IMG/VR virus record: IMGVR_UViG_3300032156_000001
Location: 124,001-188,000 of that record
Length of the DNA: 64,000 nt
Source of the DNA: a virus
Strand: one strand, 5' to 3'
In this document: one piece after another, positions 1 to 6,865 of the stretch
Layout of the letters: each line of letters begins with the position of its first letter
Numbering within the stretch: position 1 is the first letter of the stretch
Position numbers and translations under genes: made by a program
Notes under the pieces: generated by a model
The model's database searches: none
Seen by the model: the letters and a program-made list of their open reading frames with translations, nothing else
Told to the model about the DNA's origin: nothing

Positions 1-1
1 C

Positions 2-139
2 TTGGCCAGCACGGCGGACAACCGCAACGAGCCGCGGTCGTTCCGCACGAGACAGGACGCGCTGCGCGCCTACCGCCGCGGCGAGCTCGGGCTTGGCGAC
101 CGCGTGGCCACGCTGGACGAAGGGGAGAAGAAGAAATGA
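2..139 (+). CDS. RNA polymerase beta-prime, N-terminal half (3' end only)
   Basis: Only the last 45 codons lie in the window; the 5' end is outside. The tail contains FRTRQDALRAYRRGELGLGD, which resembles the stretch of bacterial RpoC after the catalytic NADFDGD loop, where a phrase of the type 'EALxAYxxGEVxLHAxIKV' occurs. The reading frame stops at TGA 137-139, overlapping the next start codon by 3 bases. The matching continuation of beta-prime starts at 4346, so this is read as the end of the N-terminal part of a split polymerase subunit. The catalytic Mg-binding loop itself must lie upstream and is not visible. The identification rests on a short match plus context. Confidence 0.65.
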   Translation: MASTADNRNEPRSFRTRQDALRAYRRGELGLGDRVATLDEGEKKK

Positions 140-1029
140 GCCAGGATCTTGCTACCTTGAAGCTCGTCATGGAGACCGTGGCGGAGGTCCAGCGGCGCTG
201 GGAGAAGCGGGGCTTCGTCCCGCTCGATTCCTCCGGCATGATGGTGCAGCCGCAGCAGCAGATGGATCCCTCGATGGGCGGGATGCCCGGCGGGCAGCCG
301 CCGGGAGCTCCTCCGGGGCCCATGCCCCCCGGCGGCGCGCCCCCGCCCGGCGCGGGCGGAATGCCCCCGGGAGCGCCACCGGAAGCCGGTGGAATGCCGC
401 CGGAAGCCGGCGGCGCTGCTCCCGGTGGGGCTCCTCCCGGCCAGCCCGTCATGGTCAGCCTGAACGACCTGATCCAGCTGTTCCAGATGATCGTCCAGCA
501 GCTCGGCGGCGCGGCTGCCCCTGGCGGGGCGGCCGCCCCGGCGCAGGCCCCCGCGGAAGCGCCCAAGAAGGGCAAGGTCGCCGTGGAAGAACAGCTGGCG
601 CAACTGAACGCGAAGCTCGATCAGCTGCTCGGCGCGCTGGGCGGCGGCTCCGCTCCGGCTCCCGCTCCCACCGGGGGCCCTCCTGCTGCCGCCCCCGCCG
701 AGCCGACGCAGGCCGGCCCCGTCGCGCCCGCGGCGCCGATGCAGGTCCAGGCCAGCGCGATCGGCAAGCCGGAAGAGGACCCCGGCGAGCCGCCTTCGCT
801 GTCCGACCCGATCAAGACGGCCGAGATCCCGACGAGCGGCCCGGCGAACCCCGCGCTTGGCGCGGCGACCCCGGCCGCCGCAGTTCCTCCGCCGGCGCTT
901 CCCCCGCCGGCCTCGATGCAGCCGCCCACCGCTGTCGCCATGCAGCAGCCGGCAGGTGGGCTGGCGGGTGCCAAGGCGCAGTCGATGGCCAAGAGGATAA
1001 CCGAACTGAGAGGAGCGCCCAAGAAGTGA
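136..1029 (+). CDS. Pro/Gly/Ala-rich low-complexity protein between the beta-prime halves
   Basis: 297 aa, function not recognised. Residues 1-30 look helical and charged. Residues 40-105 are a Pro/Gly/Met-rich run of PPGAPP-like repeats. A helical hydrophobic patch follows (VSLNDLIQLFQMIVQQL), then a second helix (VEEQLAQLNAKLDQLLGAL), then more Pro/Ala-rich sequence, and a basic helical end (AKRITELRGAPKK). This is an intrinsically disordered protein with short amphipathic helices that could mediate oligomerisation. The start overlaps the preceding polymerase stop (ATGA) and the stop overlaps the next GTG start, so it is translationally coupled on both sides. It is not polymerase-like in sequence. 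Confidence 0.7.
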   Translation: MSQDLATLKLVMETVAEVQRRWEKRGFVPLDSSGMMVQPQQQMDPSMGGMPGGQPPGAPPGPMPPGGAPPPGAGGMPPGAPPEAGGMPPEAGGAAPGGAPPGQPVMVSLNDLIQLFQMIVQQLGGAAAPGGAAAPAQAPAEAPKKGKVAVEEQLAQLNAKLDQLLGALGGGSAPAPAPTGGPPAAAPAEPTQAGPVAPAAPMQVQASAIGKPEEDPGEPPSLSDPIKTAEIPTSGPANPALGAATPAAAVPPPALPPPASMQPPTAVAMQQPAGGLAGAKAQSMAKRITELRGAPKK

Positions 1030-1253
1030 AGGTGCGCGTGCAGTCAGGCGACATGAGCTCCGTGGAGTTGGAGGACGCCCGCAGCGCGGTGGTCATAGAC
1101 GACCACGGGCAGCCGATCGTGCTGGTGCAGTCGATGGCGCCTGGCCAAGTCCTGGTAGCGCGGGCGTCGGACCCGAACTTCAGGAAGCAGATCGAGGCGC
1201 TCGGCATAGGGTTGCGAGCCGATTTCGAGGTGCGAAAGGGCCATGCGAGCTGA
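1026..1253 (+). CDS. small unknown protein (75 aa)
   Basis: 75 aa starting at GTG 1026, which overlaps the previous stop as GTGA; GAGAGGAG sits about 10 bases upstream. The protein is a compact mix of beta-like strands (SAVVIDDHGQPIVLVQSM) and a short helix (RKQIEALGI). No family recognised. The same frame is open further upstream, but that part is Arg/Gly-rich and lies antiphase to the better-supported Pro-rich gene, so the short form is preferred. It overlaps the next start (1243) by 11 bases. Confidence 0.6.
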   Translation: MKVRVQSGDMSSVELEDARSAVVIDDHGQPIVLVQSMAPGQVLVARASDPNFRKQIEALGIGLRADFEVRKGHAS

Positions 1254-4200
1254 CTGGTTCACGGACGCCGTTTACGCCTCCGCGTTGCCGCCGGCTGTCA
1301 AGGAAGTGGCAGGGTGGGGCGGCGCCGGTCGGGCTTTCGGGGGGCGCACGTTCGCCGCCCCGGTCTTCGGGCGGCTCTTCGGACGGACGGCGGCGCCTGC
1401 GGCAGAACAGGCCGCTGCAGGCGCCGCTGCGCGCATCGTGCCGGTAGCAAAGGGGACCGCTGCGGCTGCCGGAACGGCCGCGCGGCCGGGCGCTTTGGCT
1501 GCACTCGGGCAACAGTTCCGGCCGGGCAACGTGGCGTCCCAGTTTTCCCGGCAGCTCGGCTTGGGCGGGTTGGGGACCGCCGCAAGAGGGGAACTGACGT
1601 CGCAATTGCGTTCCGGCGGGCGCATAGGGGAAGAACTGGTAAGGCAGTTCGGCCTTGGCAGCCCCGCGATGGCCGCGCTGGCGCCTGGCATAGCGACACG
1701 GCGCATGGCGGCGCAGCTGGCCCTTCGACCGCCGGTTCCCGCCTTGCAAGGCATCAAGTGGCAGGCGGGTGAAGCGGGTCCGCCCGGCTTGCGTTCCTTG
1801 GTGCCGTCGAGAATGCCGCACGAGCCGGGAGGGACAGTGGAACGCGCCGTCCCGGGGGAACAGTTGGGCGGCGTTCGCATCGGCGGGCGCACGCAGGCGT
1901 ACGCGGAGTCTCCCTCCGGGACCGCCACCGTGCTTCCCATCCTGTATCGGCCGCGGCCTGCGCCCGTACCGGCGCCGGCGGCGTCGATGACTACGCACGT
2001 CACGCCCGCGCAGGCGGCATCAGGCACGCCGGCAGCTGCGAAGACGCCCACGCCAGCGCAGGCCGCTTCGGGGACCATGACAACGTCGAGAAGCCGCGGC
2101 ATGAGCATGGCACCGGCGCAAGGCGAGCAGCCGGCCGCGCCCGGCCAGCCGCCGGCAGGGACCCCGTTGACGCAGGAAGCGTTCATGAAAGGCATCGAGT
2201 CGATACGGCCGGAGACGGGCTTCATGGCCGGCGTCAAGGGCATGCTTCCGTGGATGGCGCTAAGCTACGGACCGCAGATGCTCTCGGGTCTTTATCGCGG
2301 ATTCGTCAAGCCGGACGAGGAGGAAGGCCGCGCGCAGGAAGCGCAGGGCCCGCGCTATAGCCACGGCGTTTCGCCGTACGCTAGCCCAGTCGCCGAGTCG
2401 GAACGGTATCGGTACTGGCCGAAAGGCGCTGCGGACGTTTCCAAGGCCTTGGAAAAGTCGGCTAAGCGGACGTGGCGCTCGAAGTCCTTCCGCAAGTTCA
2501 CGCTGCTGCACAGGTTCCCCGGCAAGACGAGGATGTCGGCCATGCGCAGGAAGACCGTCGCGCGCAGCATGCCGTTCGCTGCCAAGTCGGCCTTCTACTG
2601 CGGCTTGGCGAAGCGTTGCGCCGAGCTCGGCCTTGACAGGGACGACGGCAGGGCCGTCGTGGAAGCCCTGCAGAAGCTGGCCTTCGACGGGGAAAATCCA
2701 CGGCCGGAAGAGGAGGAAATAGACCCGCTGTACACTTATGCCCCGGCGGTTGGCGCCGCCGGCGCGGGTCTTCTTGCTGGCGCCGGGACTGGCGGAGGTC
2801 TGCTGGCTTCCGGCGTGGGCGGCACAATGGTTGGCGGCATGGCGCTCTCTCCATTTGAAAGGTTCGCCGAGGGGGTGCGGAGGAGCCACGCGACTGAAGG
2901 TTGGGGAAAGAATTGGCCGCTGCTGTATTCGACCGGTCAGGGCTTCAAGAACATGGTGACCGGCGAATACGGATCCGATCCCTACGGGTCCGCCCCCGCT
3001 TCGGCGGGGAAGGCGGGAAAGGGCGGCGTCGGCACCGACCCGATGGCACTCGACAAGGCAATAGGCACGCTTAAAGATCCGGAAGTGTATAAGCGGATGA
3101 TTCGGGAGGAGAAAGAAAAGTTCGGGCCGATGAACGCGGAAAGATTGAAAGGTTTTCTCAATCTTGCGTATGAGCAAGCGCGAGTAGGCGGCGAGGTGTC
3201 CCCCGGCGAGGCCGCCGCGTCGGCCACCACGGGGATGATCCCCGGCATACGGGGGCTTGACCGCGCCCAAAAGAGCAAGATCCTTCGCAGGCTTCATCCC
3301 GAGTTGGACGCCGTGAAAACATTGCCGGCATTCCAGACGCCGGGGATCGGCGCGGCGCCCGGGGTAGGAACAGCGCCCGGAGTTAGCAGGCCGTCTGGCG
3401 CTGTCGGGCCGCAGGGCACAGCCGCTGCGCCCATGCCGGGTTCGCCGGCAGCTGCCCGAAGGCCCATGAGCGGCCAGAAGTCCACGCGCGACCAGGTCAG
3501 CCTGATAAGGCAGGAAGCAGCCACGCGGCAGGCGCCGGCCGCTCCGAAGGCCCCGGCGCCGACCGGCTCGCCCAGCGCCGCTGCGGCTCCGGCATCGACT
3601 GGTGCGGCACCGCGACCGTGGTCCGCCCGCGGCGGATTCGAGGGCGCTGAGGGGACCCGTTACGGCATGGCGCAGTCCGGCGGCGAATACGTGCCGCTCA
3701 GCGGCGGCGCCAACACGGAACCTGGCCAGACATACGGCGGCGCGGGGAGCTTCGACATAGACCGAAGGCGCGGCAGCATCGGACTGCCCGTGGCCGCGCG
3801 ACAAGCAATGCAATCGTTCCGTCAACCGCCCAGCGGCGCTTACGCTGCCCCGGAAGGAGCGGTCTACGGCCGCGGGTCCGCAATGGGCGGTCCCGAGCGG
3901 TTCTCGTTCGACCCGTCGGAACGGCTTGTGGGGACTGCGCTGTCAGCGCTGACGGGAGCGGGCGGCGGACAACCCGCCCCGGCGGCCCAGGGCGTGCCGG
4001 CGGTTGCCGCGCCGCCGGTGCCGTCGCGCATGGCGCGGAGGATCGAGGACGTCGGGGGCGGCGATGAACCGTCCGGTGCCTCGGCCAGGCTCCGGGCTGG
4101 CAGCGTCGCTACCTCGGTGCCGCAGGGGGCAGTGGCCCCGTCATTCGGCGACGTGGCGTCGTCCGTCGGCAAGCCGGGATTCAGTAAGCACATCACGGGT

Positions 4201-4341
4201 CAGGTGCAGCCGACGCCGTCCAGGCCGCTGCCGGGCGCGCCACAGCTGCCGCCGCCCAATCCGGGCGGCCTGGAAGCGATAAGAAGGAGCCGGGAGCTGT
4301 TGAGCGCCCCGATACCGCCCACGGGCTACGCGACTCGGTGA
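1243..4341 (+). CDS. large Ala/Pro/Gly-rich protein lying inside the split RNA polymerase locus
   Basis: 1032 aa, function not recognised. Long Pro/Ala-rich disordered regions (about 230-320 and 700-800) flank two Gly-rich hydrophobic segments: one near residues 326-353 (GVKGMLPWMALSYG) and one near 495-535 (VGAAGAGLLAGAGTGG), which look like glycine-zipper or membrane-active helices. A basic stretch around residues 405-450 is rich in Arg, Lys and Phe. The pattern (disorder, glycine zippers, basic patch) suits an internal virion, scaffold or membrane-penetrating protein, but that is inference. One copy of the 18-bp palindrome lies inside the gene and encodes VSKALE. The start overlaps the preceding gene and the stop is 4 bases before the polymerase gene. 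Confidence 0.65.
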   Translation: MRADWFTDAVYASALPPAVKEVAGWGGAGRAFGGRTFAAPVFGRLFGRTAAPAAEQAAAGAAARIVPVAKGTAAAAGTAARPGALAALGQQFRPGNVASQFSRQLGLGGLGTAARGELTSQLRSGGRIGEELVRQFGLGSPAMAALAPGIATRRMAAQLALRPPVPALQGIKWQAGEAGPPGLRSLVPSRMPHEPGGTVERAVPGEQLGGVRIGGRTQAYAESPSGTATVLPILYRPRPAPVPAPAASMTTHVTPAQAASGTPAAAKTPTPAQAASGTMTTSRSRGMSMAPAQGEQPAAPGQPPAGTPLTQEAFMKGIESIRPETGFMAGVKGMLPWMALSYGPQMLSGLYRGFVKPDEEEGRAQEAQGPRYSHGVSPYASPVAESERYRYWPKGAADVSKALEKSAKRTWRSKSFRKFTLLHRFPGKTRMSAMRRKTVARSMPFAAKSAFYCGLAKRCAELGLDRDDGRAVVEALQKLAFDGENPRPEEEEIDPLYTYAPAVGAAGAGLLAGAGTGGGLLASGVGGTMVGGMALSPFERFAEGVRRSHATEGWGKNWPLLYSTGQGFKNMVTGEYGSDPYGSAPASAGKAGKGGVGTDPMALDKAIGTLKDPEVYKRMIREEKEKFGPMNAERLKGFLNLAYEQARVGGEVSPGEAAASATTGMIPGIRGLDRAQKSKILRRLHPELDAVKTLPAFQTPGIGAAPGVGTAPGVSRPSGAVGPQGTAAAPMPGSPAAARRPMSGQKSTRDQVSLIRQEAATRQAPAAPKAPAPTGSPSAAAAPASTGAAPRPWSARGGFEGAEGTRYGMAQSGGEYVPLSGGANTEPGQTYGGAGSFDIDRRRGSIGLPVAARQAMQSFRQPPSGAYAAPEGAVYGRGSAMGGPERFSFDPSERLVGTALSALTGAGGGQPAPAAQGVPAVAAPPVPSRMARRIEDVGGGDEPSGASARLRAGSVATSVPQGAVAPSFGDVASSVGKPGFSKHITGQVQPTPSRPLPGAPQLPPPNPGGLEAIRRSRELLSAPIPPTGYATR
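2438..2455. repeat. 18-bp perfect palindrome, copy 1
   Basis: TTTCCAAGGCCTTGGAAA, identical to its own reverse complement. One of four exact copies in the window (others at 23785, 36885 and 57532). This copy is inside the 1032-aa gene and is read as VSKALEK. Confidence 0.85.
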
Positions 4342-4345
4342 CTGA

Positions 4346-6190
4346 ATGCTCACGACGGTCGGACAGCTTCTGGTCAACGAGGAGCTCCCCCCGGGGCTGC
4401 GCGACCATTCGCGCGTCCTCGACCAGGCCGGCGTGGCCAAGCTGTTCGGCGAGATAGAGAAGGCCGACAAGGGCAAGTTCGCCGACATCAACAGGCGGCT
4501 GCACGACATCGGCCAGCTGGTGTCCACCAGGCAGGGCCGCGAGACGAGCCTGTCGCTGGACGCCCTGCGCCCTTCCAAGGGCGTCGCCGACGAGCGCGCC
4601 AAGCTGGACCGCGAGGTGAAACTGATCCTGGCCGGCCCGGGCGACACGGCGGAGAAGCACAGGAAGATCGTCGAGGCCATCGCCGGCAAGGCCGACAGGA
4701 TCACCGAGCTGAACTACCAGGAAGGCCTGAAGGACCGCAACCCGTTCGCGCTGCAAATCCTGTCGGGCAGCCGCGGCAACAAGGTACAGTTCAGGACGCT
4801 GCGCGCGGGCGACCTGTTGGTAACCGATCACAGGGATGAGCCCGTGCCGGTGCCAATGCTGTCGTCCTACGCTGAGGGGCTCGACCCGGTGCAGTATTGG
4901 GCGGGAGCGTATGGCGCCCGCCGAAGCGAGATTTTGAAAAAGTTCTCCACCCCGAAGGCCGGCTACCTCGGCAAGCAGCTCGCCATGGCGGCGCACAGGC
5001 TCGTCGTGACGGAGAAGGACTGCGGCACTTCCACCGGCGTGCCGGCGACGGCCGACGATCCCGACAACGAGGGTGCCGTCCTGGCAACCGACGCGGCCGG
5101 CATCCGGGCCGGGACGGTGCTGACGCCGGACATCATGCGGAAGCTGGGGGACAAGAAGATCCTCGTCAGGTCGGCGCTGACCTGCCAGGCGGAGCGCGGC
5201 CTGTGCGGCAAGTGCGCTGGCGTACGCGAGACAGGCGCGCTGCCGTCGATCGGCTCGCATATCGGCATCGCGGCGGCGCACGCGCTTTCAGAGCCGTTGT
5301 CACAGGGGTCTCTGGGCGCGAAACATTTGGGCGGGACCGTCTCCTCCGGCCAGAGATCGAAGGACGACGCGCTCGACGTGGTCAACAGGCTGGTCCAAGT
5401 GCCGGAGGCGTTCCCCGGCGCGGCGGCGGTCGCTACCAACGACGGCCGCGTGGAGCGCGTCGAGGATGCGCCGCAGGGCGGCACGACGGTCGTCATAGGC
5501 GGCAAGGAGCACTGGGCGGCGCCGGGCCAGAAGATCATGGTGAAGAAGAACGACGAAGTCGAAGCTGGCGACGTCATCAGCGACGGCATGCCTAATCCCG
5601 CCGACATCGTGAAGCACAAGGGCATCGGCGAGGGCAGGCGCTACTTCACGGACCTGTTCAGGAAGACGCTGGCGCAGCACGGATTCAAGCAGAACAGGCG
5701 GAACGTGGAGCTGGTGGCCCGCGGCCTGATCAACCACGTGCGCATCACGGGGCTGCACGGGCCGAACCACACCGTCATGGACGACCTGGTGGAGTTCGAC
5801 CCGCTCATGCGCGGCTACGAGCCCAGGGAGGGCAGCGTTTCCGTCACGCCGAAGGAAGCCAGGGGTTTCTTTCTGGAAAGGCCCGTGCTACATTACTCGG
5901 TGGGCACGCGGATCACGCCGCGGATGGCGGCGGAGCTGCACGGGAACGGCGTCAAGAGCGTCACGGCGCACCGTGAGCCGCCGCCGTTCGAGCCGGAGAT
6001 GGTGCGGGCGGTCGAAACGATGGCGCACGCGGACGACTGGATGCTGCGGCTGGGAGGCCTGTACGGCATCCAGCGCAGCTTCTTGAAGTCCGTCCACCGC
6101 GGCGGCACCTCCGATCCGACGGGGACGTCCTACATCCCGGCGCTGGCGGAGGGCACCGGCCTGCGGGGGTTGGAAGACGAGGAGGATTAG
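4346..6190 (+). CDS. rpoC: RNA polymerase beta-prime subunit, C-terminal half (bridge helix, zinc site, trigger loop)
   Basis: 614 aa. The N-terminus (TTVGQLLVNEELPPGL) aligns with the TTVGRAILWxIVPxGLP region of bacterial RpoC, exactly where the upstream fragment at 139 leaves off. Residues 182-216 match the bridge helix (YGARRSEILKKF, GYLGKQLAMAA). The second zinc site is complete: C226 in VVTEKDCGTSTG, and C280, C287, C290 in CQAERGLCGKC. Residues 303-331 match the trigger-helix region (IGIAAAHALSEPLSQ, HLGG). Compared with E. coli (numbers from memory), the trigger-loop His936 is kept but Arg933 is replaced by Gly. Later, EAGDVISDGMPNPADIV matches the ERGDVISDGPEAPHDIL segment. It probably assembles with the N-terminal half and phage beta-like subunits. 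No strong ribosome site precedes ATG 4346. Confidence 0.93.
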   Translation: MLTTVGQLLVNEELPPGLRDHSRVLDQAGVAKLFGEIEKADKGKFADINRRLHDIGQLVSTRQGRETSLSLDALRPSKGVADERAKLDREVKLILAGPGDTAEKHRKIVEAIAGKADRITELNYQEGLKDRNPFALQILSGSRGNKVQFRTLRAGDLLVTDHRDEPVPVPMLSSYAEGLDPVQYWAGAYGARRSEILKKFSTPKAGYLGKQLAMAAHRLVVTEKDCGTSTGVPATADDPDNEGAVLATDAAGIRAGTVLTPDIMRKLGDKKILVRSALTCQAERGLCGKCAGVRETGALPSIGSHIGIAAAHALSEPLSQGSLGAKHLGGTVSSGQRSKDDALDVVNRLVQVPEAFPGAAAVATNDGRVERVEDAPQGGTTVVIGGKEHWAAPGQKIMVKKNDEVEAGDVISDGMPNPADIVKHKGIGEGRRYFTDLFRKTLAQHGFKQNRRNVELVARGLINHVRITGLHGPNHTVMDDLVEFDPLMRGYEPREGSVSVTPKEARGFFLERPVLHYSVGTRITPRMAAELHGNGVKSVTAHREPPPFEPEMVRAVETMAHADDWMLRLGGLYGIQRSFLKSVHRGGTSDPTGTSYIPALAEGTGLRGLEDEED

Positions 6191-6192
6191 TA

Positions 6193-6828
6193 ATGCGTTC
6201 CGAACGGGCGTTCGCGTACCGGCTTGGCCGCAAGATCGGCGAGTTGGCGAAGGAAGCGGCGGGGCCGGGCCTGCCTTCCAGCGCCACGGCCCGGCAAAGG
6301 GCGGCTTCCGCCGGTGGCGGCGGCCTGCTCGGCGCCGTCGGCGGCGCGGGCATGGGCCTGGCCGGCCTGTTCAGCCCCCGTGCGGAGAAGCGCATCACGG
6401 AGTGGGGCGGCCAAGGCAGGACCGGTCGGATAGGACAGGCGATGGCGGCCCGCCGCCTCGGCAAGTACATGCTCGGCGTGCCGGCCGCCGCGATGGTCCT
6501 GCCGGAACTGTACACGCACGCGTTCGGCTCGCAGGGCCTCATTCATAAGCTGTTGGGTCAGGCCACCACCGATCCGCGGCTGGCGGTGCCGGATCCCTAT
6601 GGCGGCATCGACATGTCGCGGATGGGCGGATTCGGCCCCAGCTACATGCAGGCCTGGAACGCCTACGCCAAGGCGCAGGCGGAGCGCAGGAAGCAGATGT
6701 GGGAGCTCGGCCAGGCGGACCGCGTCGCGGCCGGCCTGCCGCCCATCCCGTACGAGGCCGGCTACGCCGGGCTCGGGCCCTCGGCCGGCGGCATGGGCTA
6801 CGCGCCGTCGGCGTCGTACTGGCGGTAG
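6193..6828 (+). CDS. Gly/Ala-rich protein with hydrophobic segments, unknown
   Basis: 211 aa, starting 2 bases after the beta-prime stop, so co-translated with it. A basic N-terminus (AYRLGRKIGELAKEA) is followed by a Gly-rich hydrophobic segment (residues about 38-60, GGGLLGAVGGAGMGLAGLF), a basic loop, a second hydrophobic stretch (about 93-110, YMLGVPAAAMVLPELY) and a Gly/Tyr-rich tail ending YWR. Two possible membrane or glycine-zipper segments are visible. It resembles in style the proteins at 12411 and 1243. No family recognised; possibly a minor virion protein. Confidence 0.65.
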   Translation: MRSERAFAYRLGRKIGELAKEAAGPGLPSSATARQRAASAGGGGLLGAVGGAGMGLAGLFSPRAEKRITEWGGQGRTGRIGQAMAARRLGKYMLGVPAAAMVLPELYTHAFGSQGLIHKLLGQATTDPRLAVPDPYGGIDMSRMGGFGPSYMQAWNAYAKAQAERRKQMWELGQADRVAAGLPPIPYEAGYAGLGPSAGGMGYAPSASYWR

Positions 6829-6865
6829 GGCTGTCGGCCGTTTCACGTTTGCGAGGAGCTGAGCC

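Noticed and set aside
93-1253. Long open frame in the phase of the 75-aa gene covering the Pro-rich gene
   Set aside because: The upstream 310 codons are Arg/Gly-rich shadow of the better-supported Pro-rich gene; only the end from GTG 1026 looks protein-like.
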